Origin: Phallusia fumigata
Lineage: Eukaryota > Chordata > Ascidiacea > Phlebobranchia > Ascidiidae
Length of the DNA: 49,803 nt
Assembly: GCA_008931825.1 (NCBI GenBank)
Contig: QXVZ01007433.1
Span: 1-49,803, forward strand
Reading direction: 5' to 3'
Both the position numbers and the translations under genes were made by a program. This document shows positions 12,754 through 24,900 of this stretch, in pieces. Under the pieces are notes generated by a model, which saw only the letters and a list, made by a program, of their open reading frames with translations, was not told the DNA's origin and did not search any database. Position 1 is the first letter of the stretch. Each line of letters opens with the position of its first letter.

Positions 12754-12785
12754 GGACACATATTGTTTTCACTCTGTTTTTTTTT
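12754..12785 (+). repeat. Short dispersed repeat fragment (copy 1)
   Basis: GGACACATATTG...TCACTCTG followed by a T run resembles 18189-18220 (GGACACTTATTG...TTACTCTG plus T run). Two copies about 5.4 kb apart suggest remnants of one interspersed family. No terminal structure is visible. Confidence 0.4.
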
Positions 12786-14014
12786 CTATGTGGATACCCT
12801 TGCTGTGATCAATGGCGTAACCCGCCCAAAATTTTGGGAGGGGCCTAATATTTTCAATAATGTACATTTTGAAATCCCCCCCAACAAAAAGCTACACCCA
12901 CCCCGCACATAGAAGTTCTTGTCCATTTTTGCGTGTGTAACCGTGCATTAACTGCTTGGTGAGATTGTTGAAAATCGTTTTTTAAGAATCACAGAGCAAA
13001 ATTCTTAATGGAATACAAACATGATTTGACTTTACGCAAGGAAAATATTGCACTATTACTTCTCTCTGCAGCATATATCTTTTTTACGCTGTCGTCTTCA
13101 TACTTCATTGTACAAATTTTTTCATTGGCATTTTCTAGTTGAGTCGACCGTTGTAAAACCCTTCGATATGTAGAAAAATTAAATATCAAGCAAAATGCAG
13201 GGTTGAAAAAACACAACGCGTTTGTGTTGGCGTTTCCTAAAGCCCTTTTTGTACACACCCGCGGCGTAAATTTGAACAATTCATGTATCGCGACGTCACT
13301 ACCTGTATTTTTATCTGAGAAATACATCAGGTGAACATTTACAAAATTAACCGATTGTGCTTCATTTGAATTATTTAGTTCAGCGTAAGCTTTAGATATT
13401 GTTTGTTAGAAGTCTTTTTTAAACAAAAGTCAGGCTGTCGACTTACAAGAAATCTATTCCTTACAAACTGTTTAGAAAAAACATTTCGTGGGTGCAATTG
13501 CCTAAACCGGTTTAAATCTGCCATGAAATAGAAAAACTATTTTGGCGAACAACCTCCTAAACAGCAACCAATTCAAAAAACTGGTCTAAACTGGCTAGTG
13601 AGGGAATGCAACTTAAGTTTTTGAACATACTGTAAGGAAGCATCGCAGTTGCAGTGGATGAGAGACGTAAAGTTTAATGAAAATCGGTACACGGATACAC
13701 TTGTTCTAAAAGAGTTGAGTTGAGTATATTTCGCTCGGTGAAAGAAAGCATAGCGACACAATAGTACTAAATCAATCACCATGCCGGAAATAGCTGCGCA
13801 ACGTTAAAACGTTTCGAGGCGCAAAAATGTTAAGGGCACAATTGGTGGATCAAGGTCGAACGCGCTGTAGCTACACCGTAAAGCATCGGCTTTATGGCAA
13901 ATTCATTGACTACCATTGTTGTTGTTTTCCATGAAATGTCACCTAAATAGTTTCATCGTTGAAAAACCGTGAAAATTCAATGGACAGAATTCGGACATTT
14001 TTTGACAACATGAC

Positions 14015-14024
14015 ATCACGTGAT
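14015..14024. promoter_or_regulatory. Palindromic E-box ATCACGTGAT
   Basis: Perfect 10-bp palindrome with a CACGTG core, the class bound by USF/MITF/TFE-type bHLH-Zip factors. It lies 1.1 kb upstream of DESI2. The same 10-mer recurs at 47681. Confidence 0.3.
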
Positions 14025-15150
14025 CATCGAGGCGTGACATGCCCAGTTTTGTGTGGTGACCCATAGTTGTGGGTTGTCTGTCTTTACAAGACAAAGCGCT
14101 TGTTTTAAAGGTTCTCCCAGTTCCGTCGATTTAAGAGAAGTGTAGACCTTTGGTAAATTTGGCATTCGTAGATTAAAGTTTATCATTCTTTATTTCCAAT
14201 TTTGTTTTGTTGCTATTTCTCCAGTGACATAATGGTTTTAGTTTTTCAACTATGGTTCGCAACTGCACTTGATTTTATAACGTTGCTTGTACTTTTATGT
14301 GTTTATTTTTCAAACTAAAGCTCTCTTAGAAGTAAAAGTTAGTACCAGAAAAAGTTTTGGATTCAGAAGTAAGAGCAGTTCAAAATACAATTTGAGGTTT
14401 TAGGAATTCAGAATATTGGCAAATAAATAGGCCAATAAATATTTGTAAAACAATTTAATGTTTAACAATTCAAAAAGCATTGAATAGGGGAAAATAAACA
14501 CATAAAAACATAGGCCGATAACAAGAAGATTAGAAGACCATAACATGGCATCAAATATATCGGTGACAATAAGCATCAGATCAGATGTTACACTATAGTC
14601 TATAGTTAGTCCATGTTCAGCTCCAGGCTCTGGTCTTGTATGTAAAACAACAAAAGAAACAATTGATCTCAGAAGCTTAGTGGTTTGCTGATTTTACATC
14701 TATTTTTAAATTCGCAAAACTTGTTAAAAAAATTATTGAAGGTATGGCATTTTGATGGGGCAAGCTCATGGGCTGCAGGTACCAGGTGCCCACTTACATT
14801 ATTAAAATGCCCTCTTTTGTGTTTAACTATTTGATGGCAGCACAGTTACAAGTTTGTTTGATTCGAAAAAACACACACTAATCTGTTACTCAAAATATTA
14901 CATTTTTATTGTCATACCCAGAAACAGGTTGTTTTATCTATTTTTCAGTTATTTTTTGGCAAGACATGCTGGTTGAGTTTGATACTAGGCTTTAATATTG
15001 TTTATTTAATCGCTATTGCCTGGTGTTCTTGCTGTGCTGGTGCTTTCTTTTAAAGATTGTTGTAAACCAGAAGGACAAAAAGGTATTTAATAGTTTGTTG
15101 CCAGCGACTTATGTACGCATAATTGTGTGTGTGTGCTTTTGTTTTACAGC

Positions 15151-18100
15151 ATGGCTAATGCACCGGTGATACTCAATGTCTATGACATGGTAAGAATTGT
15201 TAGAATTTGTGTTGTAAGAACCTGGGGTTATGCAACAAACCTAATCAGTGCTTGTTTTCAGTATTGGATTAATCAATACACATCCAATATTGGATTGGGA
15301 GTTTACCACACAGGAATTGAAGTTTACAATCGAGGTGTGACATGTGTTAAAAATCTCTTGCCTTTAATTTTTACAATATTTCACCAATGAAAAATGTGTG
15401 CAATGTACATGACTGTTTTTAACCCCCCCTGGACAAATACTTTATATAAAGCATGTAACAGTATTGCCTCAGATTGCATTTGTTGTCTAAATTTATGTTT
15501 AAGAGTTTTGTACATGTGTATTACATCTAAGGGCGAAATACTTTTATTGGCTTTAAAAATGTGCCTTAGGCAGTACCTACTTGTTTGTGTGATGGTCTTG
15601 ACCACATTGATAAACATTATGCAGAATTTGCTTATGGAGGCCACCAATTTAACTTTACTGGAGTGTTCGAAATTATTCCGCGTGATACATCAGAGCTTGG
15701 CGAATCATTCAAGTTTAAGTAAGTACTCGTCATTGGGTATGTGATTCTGTTTCGTTTGGACATACACTAGTCACAACCACACATATAAATTTGCCTTTTT
15801 GTTTTGTAAACGATACTCGAGTCTAGAGTTTTTGCTTTGTGACCTAAGCATTGCATCTATTACCATGCTTGTCTGAAGCTTCCTGTTGACAATTAATCTA
15901 CTTTGGATTTCTCTGTAAACTTTTGTTTACAAATGTGTTGACCAAAAACATTTGATAAGGCCTGTTGAGTGCATTGTGTTATTTGTGTAATGCAAATGAT
16001 CACACAAATATTTACCCATTGCCAATGTACTGCTCCTGTGTAGCAGTCAAGTACATTAAACTGAATGGCAGGCATTACAAATATTGTTTCCTGAGTATGG
16101 TTCACAAAATTGATTGGTCATGTCTGGCCTCAACATGAATGATTTTAACTAGCATAATCAGGTCTTCAATCACATTTGTGTGAGATTGAATCTGCTCATT
16201 AGCTGGTAATTGCTGGCTCCTGTTTTTAGTATTTTTTGTTAAAAATGAACCAGCGATTCAGCAGCTATCTGAAGAATCGCTGTTAACGTTTTTGATGTTT
16301 TTACTGCAAATGAATTGGTCGCTTTTTCTTTTCTACATTGGTGACAAATTTTGCAATAAAACCACTTAACTAACTGTGTAGCATTGAATCTGGTCTACCA
16401 CTAGTTTCTTATCTTAAAACCAATTTTGGTTTTCCCCACAGGGAGAGCATAGTGCTTGGCATGACTGATTTCACACAAAGCGATGTTGAAAAAATAGTTG
16501 AACAATTGGGCAAAGAATTCAAGGGATGTGCATACCACCTCATGCACAAAAACTGCAACCATTTTTCCTCATCATTTTCAGAGGTATGGCAACCAGTATC
16601 AACAGATCATATGTCATGAAGAATCTATTTTTAGTCCAATGTGCTTATTGTTTTTGTATGTTGTCATGTGTCTCCTTTTACACTTTGTTTGAGCTGATTA
16701 CAATTTGACCGTGGTTTAACCAAACTCCAGGAAACAATGCAGTTTTACTGAAATTCGTAAATGCTATTTTTGCATATTACTCATGGATTCAGTTCGTTTG
16801 GCGTTGTCTTACCACCATTACTAATAGTGGTCACTTGCAACAGTAGTGCTGTGGTAGATGACAGGTTGGTGATCAAGTTGTTGCAACTGCACAATATCTA
16901 TAGTTCATATGTCTAAAATAGTTTTTAAGCTGCTTTGTATAAAACACCCAAAAACAATCGGAAATGAAGTTGAATTAATTTTCAGTTTTTCCAATTTTAG
17001 TCAAATGTCTGAAAACATTTACACATTTTACCTCTTTAAACCATTTAAGCATGCTAACTGGTCTACTGAACAAATTAATAGTGGCCCTATTCACCAGTGT
17101 CATATGAGTCATAGGAAAACCTGACTATGTCTCCATATCCTTTTGTGACCTTTGGTAAAAACCCAACGTGCCTAGTGCCTTGTACTCTTTGCAGTTTGAA
17201 ATCATTCACCAGACAAATGGCACTTCTATTGCCTGCAATTACACCATGTGTTGGTGAATAAGCTAGGGATAAACTGGTTTCAGCCTGTTTTGGGTTGTAG
17301 CCTAGCAGGTTACTTTTTGTGTTAACTGTGCACGTAATAATTTGCAGTGCCATTTTTTGTTCACATAGGTTTTGATTACCCCATTGCAAAATTGTGTAAT
17401 ATATAACCGTCTCCATTCCCCAAGTTTTTGCCGGACCCATCTGTCATCTTAATAGTTCCGTGGTCCTTTGCAAACACCCTCTGTAAACTTACACAGTTTA
17501 TGCAGGCAGAGCTATTTGTAAAATTGGTCCGCATTAAATTGCGCAAGACAATAAAACAAGTTCCCAGAAAACAAAAAAAATAGTTTAGATTTAAAGCCCT
17601 ACGTTAAAAAAGATAAATGTGCAAGCCATGAATGTAAAAAGACGCCTTATGGCACACAACCAAGTTACATACATACAAAGGGATGTCTCGTGATGGCAGA
17701 TGGTGCATGGCTAGATTCCTCGTACTTGTACATGTGGGATTAAAGTTCAACAGGACAAGCATAGTGTTGCACGTGATGGGAAACGGTAGCGGTCGATCGC
17801 ACTTGCCCGTGGAAGTGGGTTAAGGAGCTTAGCGCGTATGTCGTATCATCACTATACCGTATGTTAGCAAGCGGTAGATTGAAACCATGAAAAATCCACG
17901 ACCTTACGGTGACGAATTAGCTAGTGTGATGTACATACATACGTGTGTGGGTGGACTCCTGCACAACAACTCCAGTTACGTAACAATCATGTTTACTGCG
18001 GTCGTGGTATGACGGGTCGGGTGATCTACGTTAAGGTTTTTGAACCACCCACTGCATTAACCGTGTTACGGTCAACGACTTCACGCAGTTTGTGTGGGAG

Positions 18101-18960
18101 ACAGTTACCGTTACCCAGTTGAACAAATACTTGGTATGAAAGCAGATTAGGCCCGCAGTAAACGCGATTTTGCCAAATTGAGTTCGTGGGACACTTATTG
18201 TTTTTACTCTGTTTTTTATCCTTTTTTCTGTCTAACGCGAGTTTGGTCCCATGTTTTGTTCAAGAAAGAATTATTTAATTAAAGTTGCCAAATTGAGTTT
18301 AAAAGTTTAAACAATACGTGGTTTAATTAAAGTTTGCCAAATTGAGTTTAAAAGTTTAATTTCTGAGCGTAACCGTAAGGTTGTGTAATTTGAACCTTAA
18401 TTACCAATTTTGCCTTTTCAAGATTTGTTTTTTTTTTGTTTCCACTAATAAACTATAAACTATTAAAGAGTTGAAGAGAATTCAATTAACTATGCGCCTT
18501 GCAACAGTGTATTTTTTAAGACCGGTGCGTTTCGGTGATGTGCATAGCTGCCCCTCAGTCGAACTATCGTGTTTTTATTCTGCAGTGAATTGTATAGCGT
18601 GTATCCTTAAACTGACACGCCGTGTAAAAGTTTTTAGGGCCATCAGTTTGTTTGTCGCTATATCTGACGGCAGCCGAACGTAACCAAACGTTCTGCACGT
18701 GCATAACACGGACTTTCTTCAGCATTAAAAGTAAAACACGACATACGCGAAAATCGATGCCAATCTCTTTACTTTGGGATTTTCAGATTCTTTGCGGCCG
18801 TCCAATCCCACGCTACGTTAACCGCCTCGCGTCGGTCAGCTCCTGCATTCCCTTCCTACAACGCTGCCTGCCGCAGGAATGGCTCACTCCCGTCGCGCTG
18901 GCCAACAACATTAATGAGCCCCAGGATCAATTCTCCGATATCTCACCGGGAAGGACTTGA
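15151..18960 (+). CDS. DESI2: DESI2 (PPPDE1) cysteine isopeptidase
   Basis: Five exons: 15151-15189, 15262-15334, 15625-15718, 16442-16583 and 18787-18960, giving 173 residues (human protein 194). The PPPDE papain-like fold is clear: [26 protein letters not shown] with catalytic His29, [13 protein letters not shown], and [14 protein letters not shown] with catalytic Cys107. The last exon holds the family's C-terminal [15 protein letters not shown] and [16 protein letters not shown]; the acidic tail is shorter than in vertebrates. The family removes SUMO or ubiquitin from substrates in cytoplasm and nucleus. The final intron (16584-18786, 2.2 kb) is much the longest and contains a small tandem repeat. 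A splice acceptor (TTTTACAG) ends one base before the ATG, so the mRNA is probably trans-spliced or has a 5' UTR intron. Confidence 0.95.
18189..18220 (+). repeat. Short dispersed repeat fragment (copy 2)
   Basis: Partner of 12754-12785, within DESI2 intron 4. Confidence 0.4.
18274..18359 (+). repeat. Two-copy direct repeat in DESI2 intron 4
   Basis: A ~37-bp unit (TTTAATTAAAG...GCCAAATTGAG...AAAAGTTTA) occurs at 18274-18310 and 18322-18359, period about 48 bp. A partial third copy of TTTGCCAAATTGAG lies near 18170. It looks like a decayed minisatellite. Confidence 0.7.
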
Positions 18961-21900
18961 CAGCGGCGCATATGCGGCGACGGATTATCCCTCATGTGTC
19001 GCGTAGTCGGGGCGCATTTCGGCCGCTTTGTCCCGGTTAACCTTCTCGTCTGCGAGGTCCCACTCGGTCACCCGTGTCAATGTGGGATTATTTTCAACCA
19101 ATTACAGCGCGGTATCGCTTGGTTTAACCTTTAGTGACCCCTGTGGCTATGACGTGACATTGAGATCAAAATATTTTCCAACCGACACCTTTTCATTTCG
19201 CAAGCATTTCACACGGTCACGTAGAGAAACAAAAGGTTCACTACAGGTCAAACCAAGTTGCCAATACGTAAAGGCAAAATGGTACAACGCTGTAATTAGT
19301 TTAAATCTCTCCAATATTGAATAGATTATCGTTTAAAAAATACCTGTTTAGTTGTTTTTTAAATATGTTCTCCACTAGATAACAGTGTTTTTTTAATATT
19401 ACTACCACTTATAGTATCATTGTTACAAATCTTTTCTATTTTGTGTCCTTGTCCGCGGTGAGAGACGCGTGTTGCGAACGCGTAAGATGTAACCTTCCGT
19501 AAACAATATTCCGCGAGCGCGCCCAGAAACAAAATACGCCATTCAATCTACTCGTTTTCCGAGTAAAACGCGGGAAAAGCGTTGCTGGGTTTGTCGGTAA
19601 AGTCACGACTGTACAGCTCAAATATTTAATAGTTTTATGACTTGTAGCATCGGCACCTCGAAACGGTTTAAATGTTCATGCCATCCTGTTTTGTCGCTAA
19701 TCAGCATAACTTCCGCTACACTTAATTTTTACGGATTTCCTGTTGTCTGTTGTTTTGTTTTTTCACCCATACGCAACAACTTCCGCAAGAGACTTTGGGT
19801 CAAAGTCCACATTTCTTCGCCAATGTCATGCTGTTCTACAACAAAAACGTCCAAACTCCCGACGTGAATTGGCGCCAAATAGCACATGATGACGTCATAA
19901 ACCTCTGGCAAATGTCTCGCTTCAGATTGCCCGTTATATCCCGTGTTGTATGTTTCACCGTCCGTGAAAATTAGGTTAGCAATAAACATTTCACCTCATC
20001 GCGCAACTTTCGTTTGTGGGCCCCGGTCGCTCCTACTGGGTTCGTCTTTTCCCGGTGCTCGACGATTCGCGTGTTTCGGTTTTGCTTTTTTTTGTAGGGG
20101 TGTTTTTATTGAGATTTGCCTGCCCCTTATTGGGTACGGAGCTTTTTGAACACCACGGTATCTTGTTGTTAAGTAAAACCAGAAAATTATATCTTCTGGT
20201 TACCGAATATTGCGTCCTTTTTGAATTTAGTTGATTTATACTCACGTGGCCCCCAACCAACCGAACAAGTTCGTCTTTCAATTCACTTGCATGTTGAGGT
20301 TTTGGCTTACTCTAAAGCCCTGGTTCAAAGTCATGTAACTCACAGTACATTTCATGCTGAGCCGCCGTACGTGCAATATCTGAATAAGAAAGTAATACAC
20401 AATATTTGTCTGTGGCTTGTAAAATGAATTGTTTCCAAAGTTGCTTTATACTGTAACAAAATTGAGAAGTAAACAAATATGCATTTTAACCAAGAACACT
20501 GAAAGTGAAAATTTGAACTCTCGGGTGCACCTAATGGTTTGCTGTGCTTACTTTAGGTTACCACCTGATGGCACGATTTTGAATTTCATTTCGTTTTTCG
20601 CTGTGCTCGCGTTTTCTACAGAGGCTTGGTTCATTTTCCCTACGTTGTATCCTTGTTTGATCGCTCTAATACATATTGCTTTGGGCATTTGTTAATCTAA
20701 GAGTGGTATTTTGTACTGTGGCCAATGGTGGTCTTCCACAGGGTCGTTTTCCAAAAATGTAGGGTCATGAAAGCGAGCTTGTGGCAAAAAATGGAAGTAA
20801 ACAGCATAACCCTAGCAGACACGTTGGGGTAAAGCTACAAAAGCAAAAACGTCACAAGGTTAATAATATGAACGATAGAAAATATGCGGACCAAAACCTG
20901 GCTTTTTACTTGATAACACATCAATGCTAGACAGGTTTACAAAAACAGTGAGGTTAAATATAGAACTCTATCGCTAAAGGGTGTAAACTTGCTTAGAATC
21001 CACCCATAAGACTCACTGGCCAACGTACCAGTTCAAAAAACTGTGCGAGTATTTGGTTCCTGAATTGCAGTTGTCACCAACTTCGTAACCTGCTTTAATA
21101 AGTATTTTGAGGCGGTCGCACAAATCGGATCATTAATGTCTCAGTGTCCTTGTGTACAAAATGTCAAGGGACAAGCAGTGCATGCATTGTAGATGTGGGA
21201 CAAACTTTAAGATATAAAGAGGTATCTATTTAAAGGCAATTTACCCATTTACCATGCAATAGTTGTTTTACCTTTTCATTGGAACTTTGTCAAGTGATCA
21301 ATATGTTTTTTCGAAAAGGCCTCTTTAATTGCATTAAAAACAAAGTGATCACGCCCCTTGTGTCATAGTTTCTCGTAAAAAACATTTTCACTTTGGGGCA
21401 TTCCCCTGTTACAACGATCTAAAACGTCACACATTGTTTATCTTGTGTTTCGTGACAAAATAGAAACGTTTTAACTTTTGTCGCAGTGCAGTAGTTCTTT
21501 CCGCACAAGTTACCAGCATTTAGACAACACGCGTGTCTTGCAGATGAGCTAGCATTCCGAAAAGTGTTATGTGTGGTTTAACGTGTAATGAATTGTGCCG
21601 AAATCGTTGCACGGTGCACGGCGCGCGATTTATTTATAGCCGTAGCCCTTCACTGAAATGTCTGCAAGATAAGATTTGCATCGATGCTGCAAATGTAAAG
21701 TTATCAGTGGTGACACATAGTACCATTACTGACATATAAGTTTGTAAATGCTGTCACATGGCGTTACAGGTGAACTGTCCTCAGTGTGTATGTGTTGTGC
21801 TAAATTAACAATTGCGGTTCGTTGTGAAATTGTAATGTGTAAAATTTGGTATTGTTTGAACGTGGTTTGTTTTAAGCCTTCTTTACACCACACTGAAACA

Positions 21901-21972
21901 AAATTGTGGTTCATGTATGTATGTTTTTGTTTATTTGTTATTTTAAATTAATGTCAGATTTTTCAAGCAAAC
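18961..21972. other. Intergenic: DESI2 3' flank and AACS upstream region
   Basis: 3 kb with no recognised exon. A full CRE palindrome TGACGTCA lies at 19890-19897. Open frames in 19430-20290 do not resemble any family I know. The AACS promoter is expected toward the right end. Confidence 0.5.
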
Positions 21973-24900
21973 ATGCCTTCGAATGAATTACCATGCAGTA
22001 ATAATGGTGAACCTAAAGTTATGTGGAAATCCACCAAAGAGGAAACTCAAATGAAAGAATTCATGCAAACAATCAACACAAAGTTTTGCCTCAACCTAGG
22101 TGAAAACAATTTTATTCAGTTAACAAAGTTTCCTGTGCTTTTGCCTTTATTACATTAGTTGCTTTTTGTTCTCTAGTTAAATCCTTTTGCATGCAGAAAG
22201 CTACAGAGACTTATGGAAATGGTCAACTGAAAATTACTCGAACTTTTGGGAGGAGGCCTGGATTTACATGAAGATCATCCACACACATCAATACAGTAAA
22301 GTTGTTGATGAAAGTTTAGGAATTACTGATATCCCAGAATGGTTTCAAGGTGCTAAACTGAACTATGCAGAAAACATGCTTCGGTATAACGACGACAAGC
22401 CAGCTATTTATGCAACAGGTATAATTTATCCAACTTATGTGGTGATCATGTCAAAATGGTGAAGTAATACATGCAGCCATGTTAAACCTTGTGTTTCCTT
22501 ATGCAAGAATCTTTTTAAGCTACACAGGGAAGCATTACCTAATTAGAAATATTTATTCCAACAATTTTACAGGTGAAGGCCAGACCGTCAAGATTCTAAC
22601 TTTCAAAGAGCTACGATGCAGAGTGGCTCTATATGCATCTGCGCTACGAAATCATGGGGTGAAATGTGGAGATAGAGTTGTTGGTGAGTTTTTGAACAAA
22701 CACCTGGACATGTTTTTGATGAACTGGATTTTAACATGTTAATGCGAAAGGACTCTATGAATAGCCATTATTCTCCATGATTTTCAGGTTACATACCAAA
22801 TTGCAAAGAGGCTGTTGAAGCTATGTTGGCAACAGCAAGCATAGGAGCAATTTGGAGCAGCACATCACCTGACTTCGGTGTCACAGTGAGTCCACTTGCA
22901 CATTGATTTTTTGGAAGTAAATAAATGACCGATAGTGACTTTTTTGTTATTCTCATGTGTTCATGATTCCTAAAGTTATTCCACAATTGGTTTCAGGGAG
23001 TGTTGGAAAGATTTCAACAGATTCAGCCCAAACTCATCTTCTCGGTTGAAGCAGTTCGATACAATAACAAAGTTCACTCTCATTTAGGCAAACTGGAAAA
23101 GGTTGTACAGGGCCTTCCAGAGTTACAAACAGTTGTCGTCATTCCATTTGTTGCCCCAGATGACACCGACCTCGATATACATTTGGTTCCCAAAAGGTGT
23201 GGGTATTGTCATACATTTGTATTTGCTAGTAAAATATCATGTTACTTAATACGTCAAATTTCAAAAAATATCAGTGCTGGCTTCTTTTTCTGACTTTGCT
23301 GGTGCAAAGTTGGTTTTTGCAACATATGCACAGATATCATTGGTATTTACCAATTTCCACCAATTTGAAATTTGGTCAGAAAAAATGTCAAACTAGCAAC
23401 CTCACAAAACCAGGAACTAAATAATGTGAAACTCTGTTTAATACATTTAGTGTGACTCTATCCAAGTTTCTTTCCCACGGAAGTCCAGAGGACCCACTAA
23501 AATTTGAGCAGTTGCCCTTCAACCATCCTTTGTTTGTTATGTATTCATCAGGCACCACAGGACCCCCAAAGTGCATGGTCCATTCTGCAGGGGTAATAAA
23601 AAAATGCAAAAGATAAAACTGCCTGTTGTTAAAATTGTTTTAAAAAACAAAAAAATGCTGAGGTGTTTTTGTTTGTTAGGGAACATTGCTACAGCACATG
23701 AAAGAGCATATTCTGCATGGCAACATGACAAGAAATGACTGTCTGCTTTATTATACCACAGTAAGTGAATATTTTTTCCTGCTATTATAAACGTTGTGGT
23801 TATACGCGCCGACTTTTGGATTTTTTCGGGTATGCCAAATTATATGACGTCACAAAATGACGTCATGAAATACCAAATATCTTTCTTGGAGCTTAATAGG
23901 GTGAGACTATGTTTAGGCTTGCTGTTTAAGCACTTCTCGCAACAAAAATTTACCGCCTGAAACTTTAGTTACTGTTGCAAACGAACGCATGTTCCTGCGT
24001 GGGAATGACGAAGTTCGGTCAAATTCTCGGGTATGCGGCATACCCGAGATTTTCGTCCGGGTATGCCAGGCATACCCGGCATACCCGTGTTCGGCGCCTA
24101 TGTTTGTGGTACATCCACTTAACTGGCACTGAGTGTAAAGCATAAATTGTTTGAACCAAACCAAACAGAAAATTTTGTATGCTTTCATAGACTGGTTGGA
24201 TGATGTGGAATTGGATGGTCGGAGCATTGCCATCAGGTGGCAGCATAGTAGTGTATGATGGTTCACCTTTTCACCCAAAGAACACTGTAATATTTGACAC
24301 AATCGACAAACTTGGGTAAGCCAGTGTTGTTAGGTGCAGATGCTGAGCTTTAAAACAAACAGAGTTCATGACATTGGATAAAATTGATCAATAGTTTCAA
24401 GTTTCAGTAAAATGTTATTGCAGTGTGACAATCCTGGGTACAAGTGCAAAATGCTTGGGAGTGATGGAAGAAAAGGGATTGAAACCTTCAGAGTCACATG
24501 ATCTCAGCAGTTTACATACCATTCTTTCCACTGGCTCCCCTCTTGCCCCGCATCAATATGATTATGTGTATGAGCACATCAAAAAAGATTTGCTGCTTGG
24601 TTCAATCACAGGTAAATTTGTAGTACTGAAATAAGTTTTGTAAGGTAGTTTGTTTGTTTCATGTTTGGATTAATTGGTAAATCTTTTGGTTTGCACAAGT
24701 TTTTGTTGAGAAAAACTTTACAACCAAATGGAAGATTTCCACAAAAAATAGTATTTACTACAAGATGCTTTGGCTGTAAGGAACATGTTTTTGTGCATGT
24801 CAATGGTAACATTGTTATTTTGTTGTTTATAAGGTGGAACTGACATTATTTCTTGCTTCATGGGCCAAAACCCAATGGTGCCGGTTCACAGAGGCGAGTT

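Larger units (their letters stand above)
12713..15150. other. Intergenic, repeats only
   Basis: Between the GTPase stop and the DESI2 start. It holds a 6-bp inverted repeat around TGAA (12742-12757), a short repeat shared with DESI2 intron 4, and a palindromic E-box. No coding exon was recognised. Confidence 0.55.

Noticed and set aside
19729-20281. Short frames on both strands upstream of AACS
   Set aside because: No recognisable family, overlapping frames on both strands, and no consistent splice structure.
23913-24302. 129-codon minus-strand frame in AACS intron 7
   Set aside because: It spans a MITE and AACS exon 8 in antisense; no homology or splice logic.
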